From Udeniomyces pyricola (lineage: Eukaryota > Basidiomycota > Tremellomycetes > Cystofilobasidiales > Mrakiaceae), in NCBI GenBank assembly GCA_039545295.1, contig BCIK01000026.1, forward strand, positions 217,632-281,631: 64,000 nt of DNA. The letters run 5' to 3'. This document shows, one piece after another, positions 1-10,455 of the stretch. Numbering within the stretch: the first letter of the stretch is position 1; every line of letters begins with the position of its first letter. The translations under genes were made by a program, and so were the position numbers. The notes under the pieces were generated by a model. That model was not told the origin of the DNA. It saw nothing but the letters and a program-made list of their open reading frames with translations, and did no database searches.

Positions 1-343
1 GGGCAGAGGCGACGAAAGAGCGGGTCGAACAACGCGAGGGGATGGGCCCGTAGATCGGTCGTCCCCCCTCCTTGATTTCCTTCCCCTCTGCCGTTTGCTT
101 TCTCCCTCCCTCGAGCCTGCCTGATCCGTGAAGCGTCTGGCCATCTCTGGACAGATGATGATGCAAAAACAGGATCAAGGCATTCAGAGTGAAGCTCACC
201 TGATTTTGGTCCATTCCACTGCCTGATTTATTGTTGGCTGCCGCCTGAGCATTGGCGAGAAAGGCGGCGAGGTCGTTCGCGCCCCCACCTGGCGCGTTGG
301 ATCCGGCAGGAAGGCCGACGCCGCCGTTCGAGTTGGTGTTCAT
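1..343 (-). CDS. 5' end of an unrecognised gene, cut by the window edge
   Basis: The start codon is read on the minus strand at 343. The first exon, 200-343, gives 48 residues beginning MNTNSNGG and rich in Gly, Asn and Ala, ending in SGSGMDQNQ, followed by a GTGAGC donor. A second exon probably follows after an acceptor between about 125 and 150: at least two reading frames stay open from there to base 1, so the frame is not fixed. The visible part is low-complexity and probably disordered; no domain is visible. It diverges from the alternative oxidase gene, with 1.5 kb between the two starts. I do not recognise the family; the rest lies outside the window. Confidence 0.5.
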   Translation of the reverse strand, partial: MNTNSNGGVGLPAGSNAPGGGANDLAAFLANAQAAANNKSGSGMDQNQVSFTLNALILFLHHHLSRDGQTLHGSGRLEGGRKQTAEGKEIKEGGRPIYGPIPSRCSTRSFVASA

Positions 344-1857
344 CCGACGGGACGGCGTACAAGGGTCGGGGATGAGCTAAGGAGAGGAAGGGTCGTGACG
401 AGATGTGGGACAGGATGGGGGGTGACTAATGATGGGATGGGTGAGCGAGCGAGAGAGTGCGGACGAGGATGAAATGTAGACAACGGCCGGTCCGAGAGGG
501 AGAAAGAATGAGGAAGGGAAAGGCGGAGTGGAGTGGAAGGGGGTGGGAGGCAGACTCGGGATTGGTGCTTGCGGTTTTGGCGGATCGAGGAGGATCTATA
601 AGAACGTGTGGGGGATTTGAATGGTGTTTAATGGTGTTTAATGGTGAAAGCGGTGGAGATGTGAACGGGTTAGAGTGATGGAGGCGTCGACTCGTTGGGA
701 ACGAGGCGAGCAAAGAGTGAAGTAGTGGAAGGGGCAAGGGAAGGGAGAAGCCTCGATGGTTCGCTTGCAAGATCGAGCTCGCAAGGAGGTTCGAGCGTTT
801 CGTCAATCATCCGCCGTCCTCGGCCTTGTTCAGGCAGGCAGGCAGGCAGGCAGCAGACATTTCGTCTCCCCGTGTTCGAGTGTCTGTCTGCATGCATGTC
901 TGCATGCCTGCAGGTGATCGATCATCAGTGCAGGCGTTGGCTCAATGGACATGTGTGAGGAGGCTTCCTACGCTCGCTCTACACACTGCGCTCCACCCCC
1001 AATCATCATCAACCTCTGCTCACCTCCAACCATCTTACCACCCATAGTCATCCATGCCATAAATGCACTATCGTCCAACCCGCGAGTCGATCCTCAAGCG
1101 GCAAAGTCCAATGGCTCATCAACAGCTCGACGCGCTCACATTCAAGGGGAACGACGTCGCGCGTGTGTTGCGTTGATCAGTACCTGCACCCACCCCGTTC
1201 AACGCGACATCCCTCCCAGTCACGCTTCCTAACCGAGATCCTAGAATAAGCTGTCACTGAATCACTGGTTAGCGAGTATGCTCATCGTTTGCTCACGCGT
1301 ACATCGCGTGATAGACGGGATGTTCGCCAGCGTGTGTCTGGCAAGACGAGCACGACTGACTGTCGCGTGCGACAGGTCATCCGTATCATCCGATTGATTC
1401 CCTGCCAGAGGGAACCAATTGCTCGGATAGTCGATAGCCCTCACGGTCACCATTGACCATTCTTTTTCGATATTCAGCGTTCAACGTTCGCAGACTGTTC
1501 TCGGGCAGAACCGGAAGTACGACTGGCGAATTCCACTCGGTCAACGTGGGCAAAATGCCTCGTTTGATGAGAGGGGCCCTCAGAGGGGGGCTTGGTCTGG
1601 AGGGTCGGATGATTTCCCCCGCAAATGAAGGAACTCCGTTTTCTTTCCCGTTTCCGTCCGCTCTTTCCCCTTTTATGAACCCAACTCCTTGACTTCACTG
1701 CCATTCTAGCTATCGCCACCACCATCTCAACCCCCAAGCATTTCTTACCTTGACATTATTGACCTTTCAAGCCAAATCTCTGATCAACCCAACATCCCAG
1801 CATCTCCATCCCACATCCTGATATTAGCTTGATCACCACCACCTCTCTCAACTCATC
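344..1857. other. Divergent intergenic region with short repeats
   Basis: It separates the minus-strand gene ending at 343 from the alternative oxidase start at 1858. It holds two tandem copies of ATGGTGTTTA (about 622-648), a CAGG tetranucleotide run (831-853) and a GCATG-rich patch (889-914). The last 150 bases before the oxidase are pyrimidine- and A-rich, as in fungal leaders. No protein gene is supported. Confidence 0.5.
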
Positions 1858-4247
1858 ATGCTTCATGCCACGAACCTCATCAAGGTCGCTGGTATCTACC
1901 CAGCCCTAACGTCTGCAACTCTGCTTGCTCCCTCCTCCTCGATGATCCGTCACGGTGCCTTTCTGTCTTCCTCCGTCATCCATCCCGCTTCATCCGTCCC
2001 GACTCACCGAGCGTTCACCACGACAGCTCACTTAGCCACAGACACTATTCCGTCCCATTCTGACGTACACTTCTCGGCAGCTTCGTCCTCGTCTACACAA
2101 CCACGCAATCCGTCCGATGCTCTTAGAGACGCACCCAAGACGACAGACAACGCTGAACATCAGCAAGGGCTTGTCGGCGTTGAGGGTAGGCATTTCCAAG
2201 GTTGGTCGTCATCTCTCACACACACTCTTCTCTACCTGCTATGTTTCTTGTTGTCTTCGACATCTCTTTTGACTGATATCCCACGAAACAACAGACGACC
2301 GACGCGTTCAGCACAATGATGTCATCCAGCCCGCAACTCAGGAAGGTTCAACGTCAGCAACAATGGCCGCAGTCGCCCCTTCTCCCCCTTCCCTCAGCGA
2401 TCCATACAACGGAGCTTGGACCATGACACGGCGTGAGCATGACGGATCTTCCACCACTGTCCTTTATACTAAACACATGCGACCATATCCGATGCTGACA
2501 AAGTTTCTTATTTCGTCGCAACAGCCGTCTACACTGAGGTATGCTTGATCTCGCTAAACCTTGTTGATGAACGATGCACCCATCGATATCTCGCTCTTGC
2601 TAACGACGAAACATCCGTACATTTTCTTCTTTTCCCCTTTTCGCTTCCATGTGACTAAATCTCCATTCGCTCGTAGACTCAACTCAACGCTGTCAAGGTT
2701 GTTCGCCGAGACCCCGAGACGGCAAGTGATCGAATCGCTGCCGGCCTCGTCCAGTTCGCCCGCCGAGGCTTTGATTTCTTCTCAGTCCGTAGTTCTCCAA
2801 CGTCTCCCCCTGATCCCGACATCCAATATCCGATCTCCAATTTTTGTGTTACATAGATCGAATTTTGACTTGACTGATGCTTTCATCGTTTGCTCAACAG
2901 GGATACAGACATCGGCCTCTTCCTGCAAACCATCGCTCTCTCTCCGTCGAGGAACTGCGAGCCCGAGGTTGCTGCATGACACCCGAGCAGTGGCTCTCGA
3001 GGGTTCTTCAGTTGGAAGCTATCGCAGGTGTACCGGGCATGGTGGGAGGCGCGGTTCGACATCTTCACTCATTACGTTTGATGAAGGTGAATCTTTCCCC
3101 ATGGCCTCGATCGTTCATCTTCTACCTTCCACTCCAAACTACACCATCCGATGTCTGACCTAAACCCTACTTCTCATCCACTTGTCTCCTGTTCTCGTCT
3201 CCTCTTTGGCGATTTCTCAGCGGGACGGGGCATGGATCCATACACTTCTCGAAGAAGCCGAAAACGAGCGCATGCACCTCCTCACGTTTCTCTCACTCAA
3301 GCAACCCGGTTTTTGGCTCCGAGCGCTCGTGTTAGCTTCGCAAGGCGTGTTTTACAACGTGTTCTTTGCGACGTACCTCTTTGCGCCCAAGGCGGCTCAT
3401 CGGTTCGTGGCGTGCTTGGAGGAGGAAGCGGTGGTGACGTATACAAGGCTGATTGACGATATCCAGGAAGGTCGATTGCCAGAGTGGGAAGGCGTGGTAC
3501 GTTCGGTTCTTAATCTTCACCCTGAAAGTCACTTGGATGAATCGCGGTCTTGATGAGTTCATGCTCGAGCCCCCCGCCCCCGCCCCCCTTCTCTCCGTCC
3601 GAGTCCCTCACTTGCGCAGTCTTTCCGATCTACAGTATGACACCTCTCTGATTCTTTCTCCTTCTTTCGTCCTCCAATTCCCTTGTTGACCTTTCCTCCT
3701 CATCAGCCTGCGCCTGAAATTGCCATCTCCTACTGGCGACTTCCCGAATCGTCGACGCTTCTCGACGTGATTCGGGCAATCCGGGCGGACGAATCGACTC
3801 ATCGCTTCGTCAACCATACCCTCGCGTCGATCGATAAGAATGACTTCAACCCGTTTGCGATTGCGGAACCGGACGCGGAGACGAGAGGAAGACTTCCTGG
3901 GTAAGCATCCTTGTCGATCGGCGTACCTCTAGGCTGAGGACGTTTTCTTTGGAAGCAGGTGAAGGAGAAATGTGGGGGGCGGGGGGAGGGGTGGGGGGTG
4001 AAGGGGGGAGGGTTGCTTCGTGTCAGGACAAACATGACTCCATGAAGAGATGCCTTCAACCTGACCTCCCGCTGACAATCTCTTCTCTTCCTTCCTCACC
4101 TCTTTCGGTGCTTGAACATTCTTGCGACTCCTTAGGTTCTCCCGAGAAGAAGCCGCTCGATTCGCTCAAGACACCCGGGAGAAATTGGCTTATGGGAATA
4201 CTCAACCCCCTTCATCATCGGTCCATGAAAACGCTCGCCGCGGCTAG
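1858..4247 (+). CDS. AOX1: Mitochondrial alternative oxidase
   Basis: Di-iron ubiquinol oxidase of the inner mitochondrial membrane. It passes electrons from ubiquinol to oxygen, bypassing complexes III and IV. Exons: 1858-2185, 2295-2432, 2525-2538, 2677-2784, 2901-3086, 3221-3496, 3707-3900, 4136-4247 (451 aa). Residues 1-60 are Ser/Ala/Arg-rich with no acids at the start, as in a mitochondrial presequence. The iron-binding motifs are all present: ENERMH (272-277), LEEEA (324-328) and [12 protein letters not shown] (376-387). Exon 3 is only 14 bases and joins GAWTMTR to PVYTE in frame. Exon 1 could instead end about 16 bases later, at a GTTGGT donor in the same phase. The exon 4 donor is GTCCGT. 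The family call is secure; the first donor is the only real ambiguity. Confidence 0.93.
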
Positions 4248-5940
4248 GTGATTAATCAGCTAGTCATGATGTTGAGGTTTTTTTTCTTCTTTTCGTCGAC
4301 ATCATGCTTGTTCGTGCGCTCAATGGGGAAGGGGGAGAGGGTCAATTCTGAACCGGAAAGGGTTTTTACTCAGTGTTCGCCTTTTCTTTGATTCTCTGAA
4401 AGCAGCTTGTTCTCCGTATCCCCTCTCCTTCTCTTCTCTCTCTCTCTTCCCCCTTCCCCTCACCTCTCCCCCTCTTTTCTATGCCCATTCGCTCGTTTTT
4501 TCTCTTCTGTATCACCTTTGTTGCATTCCAAACCACCCCGCTCGTTCCAACCCAATTACCAAGCCAATTAGCCTTATTCCCATTTCAACCACCCCATCCT
4601 CTTTTTTCTACCCTTACTGCAGCAGGTCGTGCAGCAGACCTCTGCATGAGCTACGAAACTCCAATATTTTTGTATCATTTCAAAGTTTTTGTATCCTTAT
4701 ACTTTACACTTATTTTTTTTACTATTTTATCTTTTTCTTCTTTTTTTTTCGAGCTTTCCAGGCCGATTCCTCTTTTCATGCTTCTCTATGATGCATACTT
4801 GCACCACATATATTGTCATCGCCACCAGCTTTTTGACATTCATCCAAACGTTTTTTTTTTTCCTTGTTACACCTTGCATTGATTTTAACCATGGCATCAT
4901 CACCACTCCCATCACTCCTCTTCTAGCTAGCTAGCTAGCTAAGCTAGCTTTGATAAGTTCCTGACTCCTATCTCACTTTTAAACTCGAGACTTGCACGTC
5001 ACGCCGGTGCGCATCGGTCCCATATTTGGGTCACCAGTCGACTACGGTCCAGCATGACTCTGAACTTCCCGGTCGATGAATTGACAAAAAGGGTTAACTG
5101 CGACTGTGAAAATCATGGGACCCATTTCCAAATCGCTCGACCAATATGTATAAGCGAATCCAATGCTATTCCCTCTTGTTTTTTTTTCCTGCCCTCCTGA
5201 TCACGATAGGTCGAAAAAGAAAAACGTCAGACTTGCAGGACCCATCGATCCATCGCTTTGTTGGATTCGGTCCCCTGTGATCCCTGGACTCATGGTCAAA
5301 ATGGAAGAAGAAAAAAAGTTCAGTAACCTAACCTAAACCCCACGACATGCTCCCCCTTCAAGCAGACTCTCATCCAAATCATCATCCGAACACACACACA
5401 CACACACACAGATATATAGTATATCGCTCCTTTCACTAAGTAGAACGTCGTCTATCTGGTTTCATCAAAGCGCGAAAAATGCAGTTCGAGAAAGCAAACA
5501 GAGAGATTGGCACACACGCATGCATATGCATCACATCATGCGTACTTCACTTATAGCGATAGACTACTGGATCTTTGTTTCCAGATCGACATGGTCGTTC
5601 GGAGGCTCGGACGGTACAATTCAAAGTCGCGGACGCCTATGCCCCTGAAAAAAAAAAGAGAGATGATGACATAACGTGAAGAAGAAGAAGAAAGGGTTTC
5701 ATCGCTTGATATGATCCTTCTCTGCACCTTAAAATGTCCCTGCATCTTTGTCTGTCGATCTATCCCATCCATCCCATGATCCCTAGCTTATACACTCCTT
5801 GCCCCTATCGGCATCCCCTTCCGACCCGATTGGATATTGCCAGACCCCCTAACCCCCACTCCCCCCCCTCCTCTTCACATATACATATTCTATCCAATCC
5901 CTCATTTATAGGAAGCAAAAGAGGAAAAGAGAGATATGCT
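4248..5940. other. Convergent intergenic region, T-rich, with simple repeats
   Basis: This lies between the 3' ends of the alternative oxidase and the minus-strand membrane protein. Bases 4400-4880 are strongly T/C-rich, fitting 3' untranslated and terminator DNA. It also holds a TAGC repeat (4924-4949) and a CA run (5391-5410). On the minus strand, 5575-5672 looks like an exon after a pyrimidine-rich acceptor, reading GIGVRDFELYRPS to a stop, but no upstream exon joins it in frame, so I did not assign it. Confidence 0.4.
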
Positions 5941-7476
5941 TCAATCCCGCCTCGCAGGGAGCCGCGTCGTTCTCGGCGTAGGAATCAACCCGAGGAAGCC
6001 AAAGCCTGCCGCAAACACGCCCATCGCTATCGACGCGTCCCCAAGGCACGAGGAGCGGAGATTTTTTTTTGAGAGGACGAGATGCATAGACGGAATCATG
6101 TAAGTCAAGAATGACGAGAGAGAGAGAGAGTGTGTGCCATACAAGGAAAGTGGAACAGGAGAAGGTTTGGACGTTGGTCGGTCAGTCATCTTCTATTGTT
6201 GCCCGGCACGGTTCTTCTTAGGCTACGATCTTCCCTCAGTTTCCTGCTCCCGCCTGTCCCTCCCCTCATCTTCGTCCCTTCGTAATTTTCATCATCGTAA
6301 GGAGGCATATTAAAGCAGATATATGCATAAAACAAAGGAGAACGAGACTATAAAAGGGATCTCACCTCCCGCAATTGCGCTCAAGACGCTTGGGTCGGCC
6401 GCCTTGGTGCCAGGAACGACGACGGAGGACAGGCCAAAGACGAGTAGGGAGTAAGCGGCGAGGATAGAAAGAGTCAAAACGGGAACGATTGTCGTTAGGG
6501 GTGGGGTCGTTTGCCAAGCTGGGTACTGTCATAGGCAAAGTTGAGGGGGTAGAGATCATGTGAAAGGAAGGGGGAAAAGGTTGACCAGGGGGTTTGGGTG
6601 AGTAATCCGCTGGAGTGATAAGGGAGCAATGAAAATCATTGGCTTAGGATTGAAGGGGTGATCGGCCGTACGTTGGGAGTCACGCCTTTTATGCGCGGGA
6701 GATAGACGACGAGGTAAGCAAAGATGGAGAGGATGAAGAGGGAGAGCAAGGATGCCAGTTGGATCGCGCGACTGTATTTGGAGTGAGGACGGCGTTATTT
6801 GAGGGGTGACACACAAATCGTTCGCGATAAAAGGGCAAAGGTGTTAGTGCTCGATAGATCATGAGTCTTGATCCGTCACTGGTCGTATCACCAAGACAAG
6901 CAATATGAGAAAGGAACGGAGAAAGTTGGTGAAGCATGTGAAAGGTCAAGGAATCGCGGCCCTAGCGTGGGAAACCTCATCGGACAGCAAAGAAACGCCA
7001 GAGGGGAGAATATCAGGCAAGGTCTTCTGCCCAACGAATGCCATGGAACAGACTCTACTCCCACGTGTATATCATTTCCAGAGCTTCAGGAGAGACCCTG
7101 ACGAGTCAGACGGAGAGGGTTTGAGGCGATTGTCGTCTTCCTTTTGTTACACGCAGCCAAGCTATATCGTTTCCAATCTCTGCCTCTCGGTACGCCTGTC
7201 TTTCGATTTGATGTCTCCTGCCTTCTCATCCAGCTTCGACCTGACCCGACCTGACCTGACCTAACCCTACCCGATGCAGACATACACCTCTATGCACAAG
7301 ATTAGTGTCAAGACTCACGTTCCCCATCCAACGATGTGGTTCCCGGCCAACGCGGCTTCGATCTGGGCGAGAGCGCCGAGATGCTTCGCGGCCAAGAGGC
7401 CAAAGACGCAGTACTTTGCATTCTTGACAAACACAATGAGGTAAGGGTCGGATGAGGTCGGGTTTGTGGAGGACAT
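5941..7476 (-). CDS. Small multi-pass membrane protein, family not recognised
   Basis: Exons on the minus strand: 7319-7476, 6672-6771, 6366-6525, 5941-6026 (167 aa), joining in consistent phase (2, 0, 1). There are about four hydrophobic stretches: YCVFGLLAAKHLGALAQIEAAL in exon 1, LASLLSLFILSIFAYLVVYL in exon 2, IVPVLTLSILAAYSLLVFGL in exon 3, and MGVFAAGFGFLGLI before a short Arg-rich tail. I chose the start at 7476 (G at -3). An in-frame ATG at 7563 would add 29 residues. The 547-base first intron is long for this window, so an extra exon is possible, and the last exon is the weakest part. I cannot name the family; a role in an internal membrane is inferred from hydrophobicity alone. Confidence 0.55.
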
Positions 7477-8091
7477 ATCGGTAGAATCAGCGTAATGGGA
7501 AAGAGGCTTTTTGCAAGAGGTGTTGAGGGGTGTGATGGGGATAGGCGGAGAGGAGGGGGTCATGGACGTTGGACGTTAGATATCGGATGTTGGTTGATGG
7601 ACCCACTTGAGGTCATCAAGATCCGATCACAGATCACACACGCGCGCCGGTCATCGATCATCTGCATCATATGCATGCGCATGGTCGATCATCTGCAATC
7701 AACGTATCAACTGAACTGCCCACATGTCATCCCATATATATCATTACTGGTAGATATATGCGCTCCTTGGCTGAGTGTAGTTTATAGCTCACTATATCCG
7801 GCAGAGAAGATCACTTATCAAAACATGTATACAACTTTAATATGATCGACCATGCACCTGCGTACAACCACTCGATCCGGCTGCACTACAGTCTGCAGCC
7901 AACCATCTAAATCGGTCGGTCATCATCACACCTCGTGAATGGATTATATCCCTGGTTATACCTCCGCCCCTGCATGCCTCTTCTTGCCTCATACCAAGTT
8001 TCTGCCCGTGTCTTACGCATGATATTGTTGAGCGAGGGAAGTGCGAAGAGAAGGGTTTTTTTTTTGTTCTGTTAAATTTTGTTTGTTTGGT
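7477..8091. promoter_or_regulatory. Upstream region of the membrane-protein gene with a TTGGACG repeat
   Basis: Both flanking genes are on the minus strand, so this holds the promoter of the membrane protein and the 3' region of the dehalogenase. At 7565-7589 the strand reads GACGTTGGACGTTAGATATC and continues GGATG. Near-identical TTGGACGTTGGACG plus GATATC elements occur at 48061-48176. Bases 7640-7720 repeat CATC/GATC-like words. Whether these bind a regulator is unknown. Confidence 0.3.
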
Positions 8092-9979
8092 TCACTTGGA
8101 TCCCCATTTGGAGACGATACCGTGGGCGAGCTGGATGAGGTCCGGGGCGACGAGATCGGAGGTACCAAAGACGGATTCGCAACTGTTTATCATAATGATT
8201 GATGGGTGTGAATGACAAACAAGGAGGAGAGAGAGAAAGGGATTAGGCCAAGATTCGAAAGATGTTAGATCACGTTGCTTGAAACATGACTGGGCAGAGA
8301 GTGATAGGATCAAAGAAGGGAACGAGTGTGATAAGTGAGAGAAAAAAAAACCAAACACAACGTACGGATCCAGTTCGTACTATGGTCGTTTACGAGATCA
8401 TGATCCGGAAGGGGTAACAAGACCCGACAGAGAACAGAGATGCGAGATGTGGTTAGTCGGTCAAAGCTGATAAGCAAGTTCTTATACAAATCACAAGGAT
8501 CAAGAGCAATTCTTGGGTATAGAGTACTCACGATGGTGCAGTAAGCAGTCTCGAAACCAGCGGACTTGGCGGCCGCAGTCTGTAGAAGAAGCAGAGGAAC
8601 GAGAGCAGAGTGAAAATTGCAGTGATGATGAGACATAGATCAAACTTTGCATATGAGCTTGGGTGGTTCATTAAGGAAGGGATGCCATATACGCACGTCC
8701 TGTTAGAACGCGGATGCAAAAAGATCAAGCGATCAGTTTACGTTGAGAAAGAGACATGTCCAAAAGTTGGGAAAATATTACATGTTGATAGGATCGTTTG
8801 CTCATAGTCAACTCACCCAAGCATGAGCCGCCGCGAAAATGGAAGGTCCGTGTCCATCGAGATCAGCGCCAACTCTCTCCCTGGCCATCTTGTAAACGGC
8901 TGGTTCGGGCTTGCCGGCTTTGCACATATCAGCTGAGAGAATGTGATCGGTATCCATTGGAACGTTGGCGAGGTCGAAGTAGCCCTGATGAGAGCAGGAG
9001 TAGCAAGGGAGCGTATATCAGTCCCTACGAACACATTGACGTCATGTCATGCCACGATTACCCGGCATCACCTGAACAGACAGACAGACAAACGAAGCTG
9101 ATAAGAATGTGAAGGCTTACTTTCACTCTCTCCACGTTGGCATCGGTACAGCAAAAGACCTCGAACCCTCCCTCACGAAGGATGGTCATCATCTCGCCCA
9201 TGCCAGGACGAGGCTGGAGTTTCTTGAACTCCCCAATGACAAACTCTACATCGTCCGCAGTGCAAAAGTTCTCAGGATCCTGTTTCAAAGGGTAAACCAA
9301 GATAGATATGCCGGGGATGAATCGCGATATGCGGGCGCGATAAAGCAGATACGAGAAGTCAGATGTAATGGACGGATCTGTCCGTTTGGAACTAGAAGCG
9401 ACGACCAAGAAGCGACACGAACAGCAATTCCAGCCTCTATTTCGTACAAGATCACAGCAAGGATTCAAGAAACGCGAGATGAGTCGTTGTCAGTGATATC
9501 GTTCCGAGACGCATACATGATTTTTCACCACAAGCCGACATTCCATATCGACTGATAACATGCAGGACTTACGAAACAAGACCCTGACAAATGTATGCTG
9601 CAAGATATCCTTGAACGGTTTGTACTGCTTGATCTGGGACAAGTAACTGTAGTCCCTCTCTGTTCCGCAGATCCAGGCGTAGAAGAGGAGTTTGGGGCTG
9701 ATGCCTTCGGCGGCAAGCTTATCTCCGAGACGGGTCTTGAGGGCTTGGGCTCCCGCGTCGTAAGAGAAGCAGGTGCCGACGACGTCGACTGTGGAAAAGG
9801 AAACAATCAGCCGGTGGTATACATTGTCAGATTGGCCCAGGACTGTAGGGTAATCGGGTGCAAAGGATAAGGCAATAATGATGGAATGGCCGAATGGTGC
9901 CTGGGAGGAGTATGGATGATGTGTTGAATAGGCGGAAGATCAAGAGCCAGAAACTAAGCTTACAAACAACAGAAGGCAT
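8092..9979 (-). CDS. Haloacid dehalogenase-type (HAD superfamily) hydrolase with three microexons
   Basis: Related to type II 2-haloacid dehalogenases, which use an Asp nucleophile; the true substrate is unknown. Minus-strand exons: 9964-9979, 9573-9788, 9423-9436, 9121-9279, 8817-8984, 8697-8699, 8532-8579, 8366-8379, 8092-8182 (242 aa, ending SKWGSK). All four HAD motifs are visible: FDVVGT (nucleophile D7), CTDAN (T127), KAGKPEP (K160) and AHAWD (D192). Three exons are tiny: 14 bases (residues 78-82, QAGIA), 3 bases (only D192) and 14 bases (YELDP). Each has AG and GT borders, and without them the frame breaks or the motif-IV Asp is lost. No targeting signal is visible, so it is probably cytosolic. 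It diverges from the DAO-type gene at 10456. The family is sure; the microexons are strongly supported but unproven. Confidence 0.88.
8697..8699 (-). other. Predicted 3-base microexon (GAC) coding the motif-IV Asp of the HAD hydrolase
   Basis: On the minus strand the local sequence reads TTCTAACAG, GAC, GTGCGT: a branch-like CTAAC plus AG acceptor, one codon, then a good donor. It sits between exon 8817-8984, which ends AHAW, and exon 8532-8579, which begins TAAAKSAG, and both neighbouring introns are phase 0. Family members read AWD followed by a small Lys-containing helix here, so the codon restores the expected Asp. Confidence 0.72.
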
Positions 9980-10455
9980 GATGTAACGAATTGAGATGAA
10001 AAGGTTAAGTGCGTAGACAAGGAGATGTATCCGTAGATGGCGCCGTTGAGGATCAAGTGCAGATGGAGAGAAGTTGGGAGGGAACGAATGAAAGTCAGGG
10101 AAGAAGCTGATCGTTGACGTGGGGTTTAGTAGTCGTCGGACATGGCCGGGATCTCGGCTAAGACCGTCGCGTCTAAAGATCTGGAGCCGGCCAGATCAGT
10201 CAGGCGGGGGGAATCTATTATCTGCATACATCTTGCTTAGGCTGCGTCGGCCAAGCAAGTTATCTTGAGGAGATTCCACTGATAGCCGACATGGCTCGTG
10301 ATCGTGGGTATAGATCTAGAGCTTGGATAGCTGCAGCTGTCGACCCCTTCGAATAGTCTCCATCTCCCGATAACCCACTAGCAACATACCTACGTCTCTG
10401 CATCTGCATCATCCTCTGTGTACCGCCCAACGAGTCCAGCCTCCTCAACTGCATC
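9980..10455. promoter_or_regulatory. Shared divergent promoter of the HAD hydrolase and the DAO-type oxidoreductase
   Basis: Only 476 bases separate the two starts, so both promoters must lie here. GATC words and GATAGC/GATAAC sites occur at about 10263-10375. No clear TATA box is visible. Co-regulation is a hypothesis based only on the arrangement. Confidence 0.4.

Noticed and set aside
5575..5672. Exon-like stretch on the minus strand (GIGVRDFELYRPS..) after a strong acceptor
   Set aside because: No upstream exon of the membrane-protein gene joins in frame; joining to 6366-6525 gives a stop two codons later.
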